A DNA stretch of 64,000 nucleotides from Pedobacter metabolipauper. Lineage in GTDB: Bacteria > Bacteroidota > Bacteroidia > Sphingobacteriales > Sphingobacteriaceae. The position numbers and the translations under genes are program-made. Shown here in pieces: positions 18,727 to 28,687 of the stretch. The notes below the pieces were generated by a model. The model had not been told where the DNA came from and searched no databases. It worked only from the letters and a program-made list of their open reading frames with translations. The stretch is from contig NZ_SNYC01000007.1 in assembly GCF_004362715.1 (NCBI RefSeq), forward strand, positions 346,179 through 410,178. Reading direction: 5' to 3'. Within the stretch, counting starts at the first letter, position 1. Each line of letters opens with the position of its first letter.

Positions 18727-21639
18727 ATGGGGAAATTTCTATCATCCATTCTTTTGTTGTGGATAGGTTGTCAGACTACTGTTTTTTCAAAAGACCATCT
18801 CGTGAATCGTTCGGCAGGAACTGGCCAGCAAGTGGAAGAAGGCAGCTTAACCGGTGTTAATGAAATTTCTTTAAATGGAAAATGGCTGTTTAAAACAGAT
18901 CCTGCCAATGAAGGAGAAAAGCAGGAATGGTTTGCCAGCGACCAGGTTAAATTTCCAGACGTTTTAACGGTTCCCGGCAATTGGAATACCAGGAATGAAT
19001 ATGCCAACTATACCGGTAAGGCTTGGTACAAAAAGACAATCGATATCCCCGCCCGTTTAAAGGGACAATTAATACGGCTTCACTTTGAAGGTGTAAGTAC
19101 CGATGTTAAGGTTTGGGTAAACGGAAAGTTCGTGATTGCCAACGATTTGGGATACCTTGATTTTGAACAGGATGTTTCCGGATTACTAAAATACGGAGAA
19201 AGCAATACAATCACCGTTAGTGCCGATAATGGCTTTAAAGTAGGCGCACTTTGGAACTGGGGCGGAATCAGGAGGCCTGTTAAATTACTGATCAATAATT
19301 CGGTATACATTAAACAGAACCATATTTCATCCGTAGTGGATTTGACTAAGAAAACCGCTCGTATTGATTTTGCTGTAGGTATTTTCAATACAGAGAAATC
19401 ATCCCAAAAATTACAGGGTAGTGTGTTGATCTATCAGCAAAAGAAACTCATCAGTACGATCCCATTCCAGACTTCGGTTGATGCCAACAGCATGCAGATG
19501 GTAAACCTTAAAAAGCAACTCAACGCGCCAAATGTTAAACTTTGGAGCCTAGACAATCCACAATTATATACTTGTAAAGTGATTTTAGTGAACAATAAGG
19601 TCACTATTGATGAACATGAAGATCGGTTTGGCCTGCGTAAAATTGAACTGGATAACGTAAAATATCAGCTTAAATTAAATGGTGAAGTCATCAGGCCGAT
19701 TGGCTTTAACCTGGTGCCGGACGATAGGACCAATGGAAATGCATTGCCGCTTTGGCGCGTGAAAGAGGATATTGACCTCATGAAAAGCCTGGGAGCTGGT
19801 ATAGCACGGTTGTCTCACGTGCCGTATCATAAAGAACTGCTTGATTATTTAGATGAGAAAGGGATTTTGATTGTAGAAGAGATTCCGGTTTGGGGGGAGA
19901 CAGACCTGGTAAAGAAAGACAATGCGGTTACCAATTCCTGGCTTAAAAGAATGATCAATGATCATTTTAACCATGCGTGCATCATGGGCTGGAGTGTTGG
20001 CAATGAAATTGGCCGCAATGCTGACGTAATGGACTATGTGGAAACCAGCATTAAATACTCGCGTCCGTTAGATACTACCAGAATGCATGTGATGGTGAGC
20101 CATACGGCTGCCCGTGAAAAAGATCCTTTACAATTTTCTGATCTTGGTTTTATAAACTGGTATGGCATAAGCGGCAGCTATGCCGATAAAGTGCATGGGT
20201 TTCATCCAAAAAGTACACTGTTTTTTTCTGAGTTTGGCTATAACCAGTTGAATGAAGATCTCTCGACCGATTTTGCAATCAAGACCCTGATGGAATCCAT
20301 CTCGCAGAAGCCTTATCTTATTGGTGCTTCGCTCTGGACATTTAACGATTACCGAAGCGATTATAGCGGAACTAAAGAGTTCTCGCAAAACCGTCCCTGG
20401 GGTATTGTAGACGTTTTTCGCCAAAAAAAGAATGCATTTTATTCTTTCCGAAAAGCAACGATGCCTTTTGCAGAAATTACCCTGAGTAATGCGTCTTTGC
20501 ATGCAGGCAACCAATTTACTGCTAATTTACTGTTAAAGCCCCGTGGTGTTCTAGAAATTCCGGCTTATCCGCTGCACCAATATAGTGTGGTTTGGAAGGT
20601 GCTTAATGACCATAACGGTTTATCAGCCGCAGGCAGTAAAGAATTGCGGGATATCGCTCCAGGAGATGCTGCCATAGAGATACTGTTGAATGGTAAAGTG
20701 ACCAGCCAAAATTCGCTGAAAGCTATCGTGAGTATTATTTCACCATTAAATTATACACTGTATGATACCACTGTATATTTTAGAAAGCCACAAGCTGCAA
20801 AGGTGATCTCCGCTTACGCTGCATGGTATCCATCGGGTGGGACTGCAGATAAAAACTGTTTAATAAAGGTATTGTATGAAAAAAACAATTCTGCAGCATC
20901 CTACAAATTAAGATATACCATAGATGGTGGAGCGGAAAGGGAAACCCCAGTTTCGACGACCAATAACGTATCTATAAACGGGTTAACGCGTGGCCAATTG
21001 GTAAAGGTAAGTCTCGTTAGTATGAACAATGTGGGCGAAACCATCACCAGTTTACCTCCAATTGAAGTATCTGAAGCAGTTTTACGTCCGTTTATACAGT
21101 ACACTGAACCCGCAGATGGCGGCTTTTTTATCGGGTTTTCAACCTTGAAAGACGACGACAAATTCACCGTTCAGGTCACAGAGATTCCGGGCAATTACAC
21201 CAATGCCAAAGAAGTGACCGCCACCACCAAGGGTGTGATCCATGTAGATGGCCTTACCAATGGCAAACAATATCATTACCGGATGAAACGAGGGCTGCAA
21301 AATGACAGTTGGTCGGCAGAGATAGCCGTTATGCCTGATGGTGGAATTAAGCCCGCAAAACCGGTTATCCAAGGGGTAATCTTAAATGACAGCGATGCGA
21401 TCATCTGCTTTGAACCCGTTAAGAAAGCTACTGGATACCAGCTTCAATATAAACTTGGGTTGGAAAAGAACTGGCGTACCGAATGGATTACTGCCAGCCA
21501 GATTGATCAGTATCTGTTCAAGTTCAAAGGCAATCCTGAAATACTACAGGTTAGACTGGCCACACTTAACCAATACGGGCAATCGGATTATACGGTGTAC
21601 GCGCGCGGTCAACTAAACAAGCCTTTTTTTATACACTGA
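18727..21639 (+). CDS. Glycoside hydrolase family 2 with C-terminal Fn3 domains
   Basis: Secreted 970-residue beta-glycosidase (galactosidase/glucuronidase/mannosidase clan). Order: signal peptide (1-21), jelly-roll sugar-binding domain (about 45-200, WYKKTIDIPARLKG, VWVNGKFV), Ig-like domain, TIM barrel with the acid/base Glu in SVGNEIGRN (Glu427) and the probable nucleophile in FFSEFGYN (Glu502), then several fibronectin-III-like repeats to the C-terminus. The exact sugar specificity is not readable. It stands alone on the plus strand under the twin-box operator, and its TGA directly abuts the stop of the convergent lacI gene. Confidence 0.9.
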   Translation: MGKFLSSILLLWIGCQTTVFSKDHLVNRSAGTGQQVEEGSLTGVNEISLNGKWLFKTDPANEGEKQEWFASDQVKFPDVLTVPGNWNTRNEYANYTGKAWYKKTIDIPARLKGQLIRLHFEGVSTDVKVWVNGKFVIANDLGYLDFEQDVSGLLKYGESNTITVSADNGFKVGALWNWGGIRRPVKLLINNSVYIKQNHISSVVDLTKKTARIDFAVGIFNTEKSSQKLQGSVLIYQQKKLISTIPFQTSVDANSMQMVNLKKQLNAPNVKLWSLDNPQLYTCKVILVNNKVTIDEHEDRFGLRKIELDNVKYQLKLNGEVIRPIGFNLVPDDRTNGNALPLWRVKEDIDLMKSLGAGIARLSHVPYHKELLDYLDEKGILIVEEIPVWGETDLVKKDNAVTNSWLKRMINDHFNHACIMGWSVGNEIGRNADVMDYVETSIKYSRPLDTTRMHVMVSHTAAREKDPLQFSDLGFINWYGISGSYADKVHGFHPKSTLFFSEFGYNQLNEDLSTDFAIKTLMESISQKPYLIGASLWTFNDYRSDYSGTKEFSQNRPWGIVDVFRQKKNAFYSFRKATMPFAEITLSNASLHAGNQFTANLLLKPRGVLEIPAYPLHQYSVVWKVLNDHNGLSAAGSKELRDIAPGDAAIEILLNGKVTSQNSLKAIVSIISPLNYTLYDTTVYFRKPQAAKVISAYAAWYPSGGTADKNCLIKVLYEKNNSAASYKLRYTIDGGAERETPVSTTNNVSINGLTRGQLVKVSLVSMNNVGETITSLPPIEVSEAVLRPFIQYTEPADGGFFIGFSTLKDDDKFTVQVTEIPGNYTNAKEVTATTKGVIHVDGLTNGKQYHYRMKRGLQNDSWSAEIAVMPDGGIKPAKPVIQGVILNDSDAIICFEPVKKATGYQLQYKLGLEKNWRTEWITASQIDQYLFKFKGNPEILQVRLATLNQYGQSDYTVYARGQLNKPFFIH

Positions 21640-22653
21640 TCAACTGGAATCGCGTACAATTAACTGGGTCTTTAAAACCACAGTGGGCGCTTTCCAGTTG
21701 GCAACATCGCGGTCAATCTGATCCAGTAACAATTGGGTTGCCGTTCTGCCCATTTCTTTTATAGGCTGCTCCACGGTTGTTAATGCGGGTTCAATGATGG
21801 AGGATGCAAAGTCGTTGCTAAAGCCGATTACGGCAATATCTCCGGGAATGGCCAGGCCCGTTTTTTTAATCAGCTGAATGGCCTCTATTGCTGTCGGATC
21901 GTTGATGCAAAAAATAGCATCTGGCCTTTCCTTCAGGTTCAGAAAATAATTGATATAAAATTTCACCTTATTGATGGCCAGGTCGTAATGTACCACCAGG
22001 TCCTCGTCAAATGCAATGTTGTGTTTTGCGAGGGCTGCGGTATAGCCGGCTTTCCGGCGTTTGCAAATACTTAATGACTCGGGGCCAGACAGGTGGGCAA
22101 TCTTTCGTTTGCCGCGGGCGATCAAATGTTCCACGGCTGCAAACGCACCTTCATAATCTTCTACAATTACTTTGGGTACGATCATTTCATCGCACACCCG
22201 GTTAAAGAAAACGATGGGGATCCCTTTACGCTGAAACAGCTTCAGGTGATCAAAATTATTGGTTTCCCGGGTAATAGATATCAATAGGCCATCAACCTGG
22301 TGGGCCAGCATGACCCGGGCATTTGATACCTCTGTTTCGTAACTTTCGTCGCTTTGGCTGATGATCAGGTTATAGCCTGCTTCTTTCGCTCTTTCCTGAG
22401 CACCAATGATCAGCTGCGGAAAAAATGAACGCGAAAACTCCGGCACTATGATGCCCAGTGTGCGACTGGCCCTTTTCATTAATCCGATAGAAAACATATT
22501 GCGCTGGTACTCCAGCTCATTGGCTAGCTGCAATACTTTATCGCGTGTTTGCTCATGTACACTTGGGTGTCCGGTTAAAGCCCTGGAAACCGTAGATTTT
22601 GAGATGCCCAATTCTTTAGCAATGTCAATTATGGTGGTCTGATGTTTTTTCAC
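21640..22653 (-). CDS. LacI-family transcriptional regulator
   Basis: A 337-residue repressor/activator. The N-terminal 55 residues are the LacI HTH plus hinge (TIIDIAKELGISKSTVSRAL), followed by a periplasmic-binding-protein-like effector domain (TLGIIVPEFSRSFFPQLI, HQVDGLLISI, PDAIFCINDPTAIEAI). It is encoded between GH2 and susC of PUL 2 and faces away from susC. The twin-box motif found at both flanking promoters is its likely binding site, and the copy at 22762-22793 lies 109 bp from its own start, so autoregulation is possible. The effector sugar is unknown. Confidence 0.92.
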   Translation of the reverse strand: MKKHQTTIIDIAKELGISKSTVSRALTGHPSVHEQTRDKVLQLANELEYQRNMFSIGLMKRASRTLGIIVPEFSRSFFPQLIIGAQERAKEAGYNLIISQSDESYETEVSNARVMLAHQVDGLLISITRETNNFDHLKLFQRKGIPIVFFNRVCDEMIVPKVIVEDYEGAFAAVEHLIARGKRKIAHLSGPESLSICKRRKAGYTAALAKHNIAFDEDLVVHYDLAINKVKFYINYFLNLKERPDAIFCINDPTAIEAIQLIKKTGLAIPGDIAVIGFSNDFASSIIEPALTTVEQPIKEMGRTATQLLLDQIDRDVANWKAPTVVLKTQLIVRDSS

Positions 22654-23034
22654 TTTACATTTTTATTATAAACTTAATCCATCCTAAATTTTGCAGCTAT
22701 CCTAATGTAAGGCATTTATTTGTAATGATTTAATTTTTCAGCAGATTAACTGTAACTATAATGGGAACCCTCCCAAATTTGGGAACGTTCCCAAATGTAT
22801 TATTTGCGATTTGCCAGATTAAAATGGTTATTTCTGTAATACATTCGAATAACCAAATATGATCTGGAACTTTTGCTATCCCAAATGGCCAGTTCTGTAA
22901 AACCAAATGTATGATGAACGTTAAAAATTTCTGGCTTACCAGCCCCAATGTAAAGGTGTATACCAATTGCATGCTGCGCTCTCAGTATCACCTTAATCCA
23001 GCCATCCTTTTCTTCAAACCTAAAGATTAATCCA
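22654..23034. other. Divergent lacI-susC control region
   Basis: This 381-bp gap contains the twin-box operator at 22762-22793 and an ATTATTTG -7-like element at 22799-22806. If transcription starts there, susC has a long 5' untranslated leader of about 220 nt. No convincing small gene was found; a minus-strand open frame at 22800-23063 is treated as chance. Confidence 0.55.
22762..22793. promoter_or_regulatory. LacI-type twin-box operator before susC (PUL 2)
   Basis: Boxes TGGGAACCCTCCCA (22762-22775) and TGGGAACGTTCCCA (22780-22793) are again 18 bp apart centre to centre. The second box is a perfect 14-bp palindrome. The spacer, together with the inner half boxes, forms another palindrome, TCCCAAATTTGGGA. 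It matches the copy upstream of GH2. Confidence 0.8.
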
Positions 23035-26000
23035 ATGATCAGAAAACTTACTTTTTTAGTCATGTTAGTCTTATCCCATCATTTGCTTCTTGCGCAAAGC
23101 TCGCAAATGATTAAAGGCAGGATCATTGACAACACAGGCTCGCCCCTGGTTGGGGCAACTGTTTTTCTTACCGTTGAAAAGAAAGCTGTGGCTACGGATG
23201 TTAAAGGCGACTTCAGTATTGCTTCAAACGATCCAAACAACCGGCTCCGCATTACTTTTGTTGGCTATAAAACCCAGGAAGTCGGGTTAGATGCCTTTAA
23301 AAATACCGGTACGGTGGCCCTTCAAAATGACGGAAATAACCTGGATGAGATGATCATTGTTGGTTATGGCACCGCAGCGAAGAAAGACCTTACCGGTGCG
23401 GTGAGTACGCTAAGCGGCGACTTAATTACCGAACGTAAAACTACCCGCGTAACCCAGGCACTGCAAGGTGCCATACCTGGTGTACAGGTAACGCGTAATG
23501 CCGGTACGCCGGGTGCAAGCGGTACCATCCTCATCCGCGGAATCACCACTTTAGGGGTGAACGACCCATTGGTGATCATTGACGGTGTTCCGGGAAGTAT
23601 TGATAATCTAAACCCAGATAACGTGGAGAGTATCTCTGTGCTTAAAGACGCTGCATCTTCTGCCATTTATGGTTCACGTGCAGCTGCCGGAGTGATCTTA
23701 ATTGCCACCAAGCGGGCCAAAGATGGCCAGTCTGAACTTACTTACAGCGTTGATTTTGGTTTGCAGAAACCGATTACCATGCCAAAATTTGTTGATGCAC
23801 CCACTTATATGGCCTTGTTTAATGAGTTGAAGGTCAATGACGGTGCAACACCGATCTATGATGCGGCAACCATTGCAAATTATGCGGCGCTGAGTGCGGC
23901 ATCTCCTGACCTGTATCCCAATACAGACTGGCAAGATGGTTACTTTAAAAAAGATGCGTTCCTGCAAAGGCACGACCTTAATTTTACCGTAGGAACCAGA
24001 AATGTAAAGACCAAAGTGATTGCCGGATACATCAATCAGGGCGGACTGGAGCCTAACCGCTCTTTTAACCGCTATTCTTTTCGTGTGAACAACGATTTAA
24101 GGTTCAATGATAAATTAAGCGGTAATGTTGATTTCTCTTATTACAGGGCTCAATCGTTATCTGCCACCACTTCTGATATTAGCCTGGTTAGGCAGTTGCC
24201 TGCAATTTACGATGATTATTACAGCGATGGCCGTTATGCCCCGGGCAAAGATGGTGCAAATCCAATTGCAAATAACAGGACGGGGGGACGTAATAACGTA
24301 CGCAATAACCAGTTTAGTGCCCGCATGCAGTTAAACTATGAGCCCCTGAGCGGTCTTAAGTTCAGCGGTATTTTTGCGCCGCAGATCGGTTTCCTGAATT
24401 CGAGTGTTTTTTCGCAAATCGTATCGTATACTTCCTTACAAGATCCATCGGTTGTTGTAAACCGGTTTAACAATACCAATTCATTGACACAGTCCCAGGC
24501 GTACAACCAGGCATTGAACGCCCAGTTTTTAGCCAACTATAACATTACCGTAGCAGATGATCATTCCTTCACCGCGTTATTGGGTTATGAAAGCAATGAT
24601 TTTCGGGATGAAAACTCAAGCGCATTCCGCGATGGTTATGTGCTGCCGGACTACCAGGTAATTGATGCGGGTGCAAAACTGAATGCCACAAATTCCGGTA
24701 ACGCATCTGAAAGTGCATTACGTTCATTTTTTGGACGCATAAACTACAGCTACAAAGGAAAGTACTTGTTACAGGCCAATGCCCGTTATGACGGTTCTTC
24801 GCGTTTTGCGCCTTCAAATCGCTGGGGTTTCTTTCCTTCGTTATCAGCCGGATGGGTCGTATCTGAAGAATCTATCTTTAAAGACAAGCTGCCATTTTCT
24901 TTCCTGAAAATCAGGGGATCATGGGGCCGCAATGGTAACCAGCAAATCGGCAACTACAGTTACCAGTCGCTGATCAACTTAAATACGATCTTGTTTTACA
25001 ATTCGGCGGGACAAGTTGTTCCGGCTACCGGCGGGAACCAGTTAAACTATGCCGTTAAGGACATTACCTGGGAGACCAAACAGGATTTTGACATTGGTCT
25101 GGATATGGCTTTCTTCGGAAACCGCCTTTCCGCAACGGCCGATTATTTCAATAAGACCACTTTTGATATTTTGCTGAATTTGCCGATCCCTTTAAACACC
25201 GGATTACTGGCTACACCTCAAAACGGGGGTAAGATGTTGAACAAAGGCTGGGAACTGCAGGTGGGATGGAGCGATAAAATTGGCAGCGACTGGAAGTACA
25301 GCTTTTCTGCCAACGTATCTGACTATACCAATAAAATTGTTGACCTGAAAGGCACATCTACCCTTGGATCATTGGCTTTGCTGGAGCGCCAGCCTTATAA
25401 CGTTTGGTACGGTTATAGAAACCTGGGATACTTTAGGGATGCCGATGATGTTGCGGCCTCCGCCAAACTGACCGGTGCTGAAAAGCCTGGTGATGTGAAG
25501 TATGCCGACCTGGATGGCGATGGTAAGATTACAGCCGATAAAGACCAGGTGCCGCTGGGCAACTCTTTGCCGCGTTATCTATTCGGCGGCCAGGGTAATG
25601 TAAAATACAAGAATTTTGATCTTGGGTTCTCTTTCCAGGGTATCGGGAAGCAGCGCAGTCGCCTGAGCGGGTTCATGATCCAGCCCTTCGACAGTAATTT
25701 TGGCAACGTAAATACCTATTACCTGGATAACTATTGGACGCCAAGCCGTCCCGATGCCAAATATCCGAGGCTGAGCTATAACAATAAGAACATCAACTAC
25801 GATCAGAGTTCAGACTTTTGGTTCTTTAACGGGGCATACCTCAGGATCAAAGACATCACCCTGGGCTACACTTTTGAACCCACACTGCTTAAACGGGTTG
25901 GAATTAAGAATGCGCGGCTGTTTGTAAGCGCCACGGATGTGTTTACCCTAAGCCATTATCCACAAGGCTGGGACCCGGAAGGTACACAGGGTAACAACCC

Positions 26001-26043
26001 GCTGGTGGTTACCTACTATTCTGGTTTAAGTGTTACTTTTTAA
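23035..26043 (+). CDS. SusC/RagA-family TonB-linked outer-membrane protein (PUL 2)
   Basis: A 1002-residue TonB-dependent importer. Signal peptide (1-20, ending LLAQ), carboxypeptidase-regulatory-like domain (MIKGRIIDNTGSPLVGATVF), TonB box region (LDEMIIVGYG), plug with SVLKDAASSAIYGSRAAAG, and barrel ending YSGLSVTF. A DLDGDGKITADKD calcium-type loop is present at about residue 825. It starts an operon with susD (11 bp gap), an esterase, an oxidoreductase, a symporter and a second esterase, downstream of the twin-box operator. Substrate unknown but probably acetylated, judging from the esterases. Confidence 0.95.
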   Translation: MIRKLTFLVMLVLSHHLLLAQSSQMIKGRIIDNTGSPLVGATVFLTVEKKAVATDVKGDFSIASNDPNNRLRITFVGYKTQEVGLDAFKNTGTVALQNDGNNLDEMIIVGYGTAAKKDLTGAVSTLSGDLITERKTTRVTQALQGAIPGVQVTRNAGTPGASGTILIRGITTLGVNDPLVIIDGVPGSIDNLNPDNVESISVLKDAASSAIYGSRAAAGVILIATKRAKDGQSELTYSVDFGLQKPITMPKFVDAPTYMALFNELKVNDGATPIYDAATIANYAALSAASPDLYPNTDWQDGYFKKDAFLQRHDLNFTVGTRNVKTKVIAGYINQGGLEPNRSFNRYSFRVNNDLRFNDKLSGNVDFSYYRAQSLSATTSDISLVRQLPAIYDDYYSDGRYAPGKDGANPIANNRTGGRNNVRNNQFSARMQLNYEPLSGLKFSGIFAPQIGFLNSSVFSQIVSYTSLQDPSVVVNRFNNTNSLTQSQAYNQALNAQFLANYNITVADDHSFTALLGYESNDFRDENSSAFRDGYVLPDYQVIDAGAKLNATNSGNASESALRSFFGRINYSYKGKYLLQANARYDGSSRFAPSNRWGFFPSLSAGWVVSEESIFKDKLPFSFLKIRGSWGRNGNQQIGNYSYQSLINLNTILFYNSAGQVVPATGGNQLNYAVKDITWETKQDFDIGLDMAFFGNRLSATADYFNKTTFDILLNLPIPLNTGLLATPQNGGKMLNKGWELQVGWSDKIGSDWKYSFSANVSDYTNKIVDLKGTSTLGSLALLERQPYNVWYGYRNLGYFRDADDVAASAKLTGAEKPGDVKYADLDGDGKITADKDQVPLGNSLPRYLFGGQGNVKYKNFDLGFSFQGIGKQRSRLSGFMIQPFDSNFGNVNTYYLDNYWTPSRPDAKYPRLSYNNKNINYDQSSDFWFFNGAYLRIKDITLGYTFEPTLLKRVGIKNARLFVSATDVFTLSHYPQGWDPEGTQGNNPLVVTYYSGLSVTF

Positions 26044-26054
26044 TTCGTTACATC

Positions 26055-27713
26055 ATGAAAAAGACCTACACCTATACAATATTGCTGTTGATCTTATTAA
26101 CCACAGCAGCTTGCCGCAAACTGGATCGTTTTCCATTGGACAGCCCCAGTTCATCTACATTTTATGCCAACAGAACCGAGCTGGATCTGGCAGTTAATGC
26201 CCTGTATAATGGCGGACTTTATCCGCAGGACTGGGAAGAGTGGACTGACAACTTCTGGAACAGATCGAACCTGGGTAACGAGATTATCCATAGTACGGCC
26301 ACGATCCAATCGTTTAACTTTTCAAACACCTGGCTGACCTGCTATAAGGGGATTGCCCGGGCAAATGGAATTTTAGACAATATCAATAAGGCAACTGACG
26401 TTACCGAGGCTTACCGGCAGCAGATCGAGGCACAGGCTAGGTTTGCCAGGGCTTATGAATATTCGCTGCTTATTGTTCACTTTGGTGATGTGCCACTGAT
26501 TAAGACGACACTTTCCCTTGCCGACTCTTATACCATTAAAAGAAGCCCTGCTAAAGAAATCCAGGATTTTATCAACAGCGAATTTGATTTTGCCGCATCG
26601 GTATTGCCGGCTACCTATACATCCGGTCTGCAGTACTTTACGAAAGGAGTGGTGCTGGGTATGAAAGCCCGCTTAGCGATTTCCCTAAATGACTGGAAAA
26701 CGGCTGCCGACGCTGCAAAGAAAGTAATGGATTTGAAGGTATATGCATTGTATCCTTCTTACCGCAATTTGTTTTTGAGGGCTGGTCAGCATAGTTCGGA
26801 AGTGATTTTGTCCTTTCCCCGTTCTGTAACTTATCTCAATACGTATGATATCCAGTATACCATATCGAGGTTAGCCGGGGGCTTTGCATCGAGCATCCCA
26901 TCGCATGAGCTGATCGACAGCTACGAATGTACAGATGGCAAAACCATTGATAAATCACCGTTGTATGATGTTAAAAACCCATTTGTTAACCGTGATCCCC
27001 GTTTAAATGCAACCATTGTTACGCCGGGCGATACCTTCCTGGGTTATGTTTTTCAAAATCATCCGGATAGTACCATGGTTTTTAGTGCCAAAGACAACAG
27101 AAAGGTGGTGAATAAGGATAATAAAGGTGCGGCGAACCCTTTTGCGAGTTTTACCGGCTATCTCTGGAAAAAAACGATTGACGACAGCCAGCTGGCCAAT
27201 ATCAACAAGGTTGATCTGGATCAGATCGTGCTGCGTTATGCTGAAATACTCCTGATCTACGCCGAAGCTAAAATAGAGTTAAACGAGATCGATCAGACCG
27301 TTTTAGATGCGATCAATGCGGTTAGGGCAAGGGCGTACGGTGTAGCTGTTGGTGCAACAGGATCTTATCCGGCAGCAACGACAACGGTACAGGCGGATTT
27401 GAGAAAGATCATGCGCCGGGAGCGCCGGATAGAGCTGGCGTTTGAAGGCAGGAGATATCTTGACCTGCTGCGCTGGAAGATCATTGATAAAGTTTTCAGT
27501 AAGCAAATGTATGGGGTGCCGCTCAATAAGGCTGATTATCCATATCCGGGGATACCTGTTTTTGATGAGGATGACATTCCATCTTACGAAGCTTTTGCTT
27601 CAAAACTGACCATTATTGACAAACGTGTTTTCGATCCTAAATATTATTTATGGCCGGTGCCTTACAATGAATCGGCTTTGAACAATGGGTTGGGACAAAA
27701 TACAGGCTGGTAA
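26055..27713 (+). CDS. SusD/RagB-family glycan-binding lipoprotein (PUL 2)
   Basis: A 552-residue SusD homologue of ordinary length, with lipobox TAAC at residue 20 (AACRKLDRFPLD). Helical motifs include EAQARFARAYEYSLLIVHFG, and the C-terminal domain carries the family block MRRERRIELAFEGRRYLDLLRWK at about residues 452-474. It caps the SusC channel at the cell surface. It is 11 bp downstream of susC and 46 bp upstream of the esterase start. Confidence 0.95.
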   Translation: MKKTYTYTILLLILLTTAACRKLDRFPLDSPSSSTFYANRTELDLAVNALYNGGLYPQDWEEWTDNFWNRSNLGNEIIHSTATIQSFNFSNTWLTCYKGIARANGILDNINKATDVTEAYRQQIEAQARFARAYEYSLLIVHFGDVPLIKTTLSLADSYTIKRSPAKEIQDFINSEFDFAASVLPATYTSGLQYFTKGVVLGMKARLAISLNDWKTAADAAKKVMDLKVYALYPSYRNLFLRAGQHSSEVILSFPRSVTYLNTYDIQYTISRLAGGFASSIPSHELIDSYECTDGKTIDKSPLYDVKNPFVNRDPRLNATIVTPGDTFLGYVFQNHPDSTMVFSAKDNRKVVNKDNKGAANPFASFTGYLWKKTIDDSQLANINKVDLDQIVLRYAEILLIYAEAKIELNEIDQTVLDAINAVRARAYGVAVGATGSYPAATTTVQADLRKIMRRERRIELAFEGRRYLDLLRWKIIDKVFSKQMYGVPLNKADYPYPGIPVFDEDDIPSYEAFASKLTIIDKRVFDPKYYLWPVPYNESALNNGLGQNTGW

Positions 27714-27759
27714 AATGGGATTAAACTAAGATGAATTGTATCTGCATAACGCACAGTTA

Positions 27760-28602
27760 ATGAATTTATTAAGGACCGTAATTTTAATGGGGATCTCTGG
27801 GCTGGTTTACACTACTTGTCTGGCACAGGAGAAATTAGTGTTCCTGGTAGCCGGGCAAAGCAATGCGGTTGGTCAGGGAGATTCCAGTAAGTCGGTAAGA
27901 ACAGCTTTAGCAGGAACCTTTGAATACAAATATACGGGTGATGTGCTGGAGCCTCTGGCTGATCCGGTTGGTATGAACGAACTGAGCTTTGAACGTGCCA
28001 ACACGGGCAGTGCCTGGCCTGCTTTTGCAGCGCAGCTGCAGTTGCTCAGCCAAAAAAATATCATCATTATCCCGGCAGCCAGAAATGGCAGTTCGTGCAA
28101 TGGTAAAGCGGAGCTGGATCCTTATGGAACATGGGACACCACGGGTGTGCTATTTAAAAATGCCTTACTTAAAACGCGTAAAGCGGTTGAGAAGGTGGGC
28201 AGGCCGTTAAACGGGCTGATATGGATGCAGGGAGAGCGGGATGCCAATGCAATTAACAGCGGTACCATTTCTGCGGCCGACTATGAGGTAAGCTTAAGAA
28301 AGCTGATTGAGCGGTTCCGGCAGCATTTGGGTGCCGAAATGCCGTTTTACATCGTTCAGACTGGTTATTATTTAAACCATCCCAGGGCTGGATTTGATGC
28401 CGTGCAAGCGGTTCAGCGGCGTGTTTGTTTATCCATGCCCCATGTTTTTATGGTGTTTAAGACCGCCAGGTTTGCTGACGAAAATAAACTGAAGGATGAG
28501 ATCCATTATGATCAGGGTGCGTTGAACGACTCGGGAAAAGCCATTGCAGATGCGATTTACCGGCTTAATCTGCCAGGGGGGATTGCCGGCGGCAACTTTT
28601 AA
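27760..28602 (+). CDS. Secreted SASA-domain carbohydrate esterase
   Basis: A 280-residue SGNH-fold esterase of the sialate O-acetylesterase (SASA/DUF303) family. A signal peptide (1-23, ending CLAQ) precedes the catalytic Ser in VAGQSNAVGQGD. The family's WMQGERDA block is at about residues 157-164, and the catalytic His/Asp region is DEIHYDQGALN near the C-terminus. It would remove O-acetyl (or similar) groups from glycans in the periplasm or at the surface. Start set at the ATG 27760 because the upstream TTG frame lacks a signal peptide. Part of the PUL 2 operon. Confidence 0.85.
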   Translation: MNLLRTVILMGISGLVYTTCLAQEKLVFLVAGQSNAVGQGDSSKSVRTALAGTFEYKYTGDVLEPLADPVGMNELSFERANTGSAWPAFAAQLQLLSQKNIIIIPAARNGSSCNGKAELDPYGTWDTTGVLFKNALLKTRKAVEKVGRPLNGLIWMQGERDANAINSGTISAADYEVSLRKLIERFRQHLGAEMPFYIVQTGYYLNHPRAGFDAVQAVQRRVCLSMPHVFMVFKTARFADENKLKDEIHYDQGALNDSGKAIADAIYRLNLPGGIAGGNF

Positions 28603-28687
28603 AACAGATTCATATGGACACCTTAAGATCTCATGCCCTTTACCAGGCAAAAATTAATAGAACTAAACACGTTTAATCATTGGAAAT

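Noticed and set aside
22800..23063. Minus-strand open frame of 87 codons in the susC leader
   Set aside because: It overlaps the susC start, has no recognisable family or ribosome-binding context, and 87 open codons can arise by chance in such DNA.
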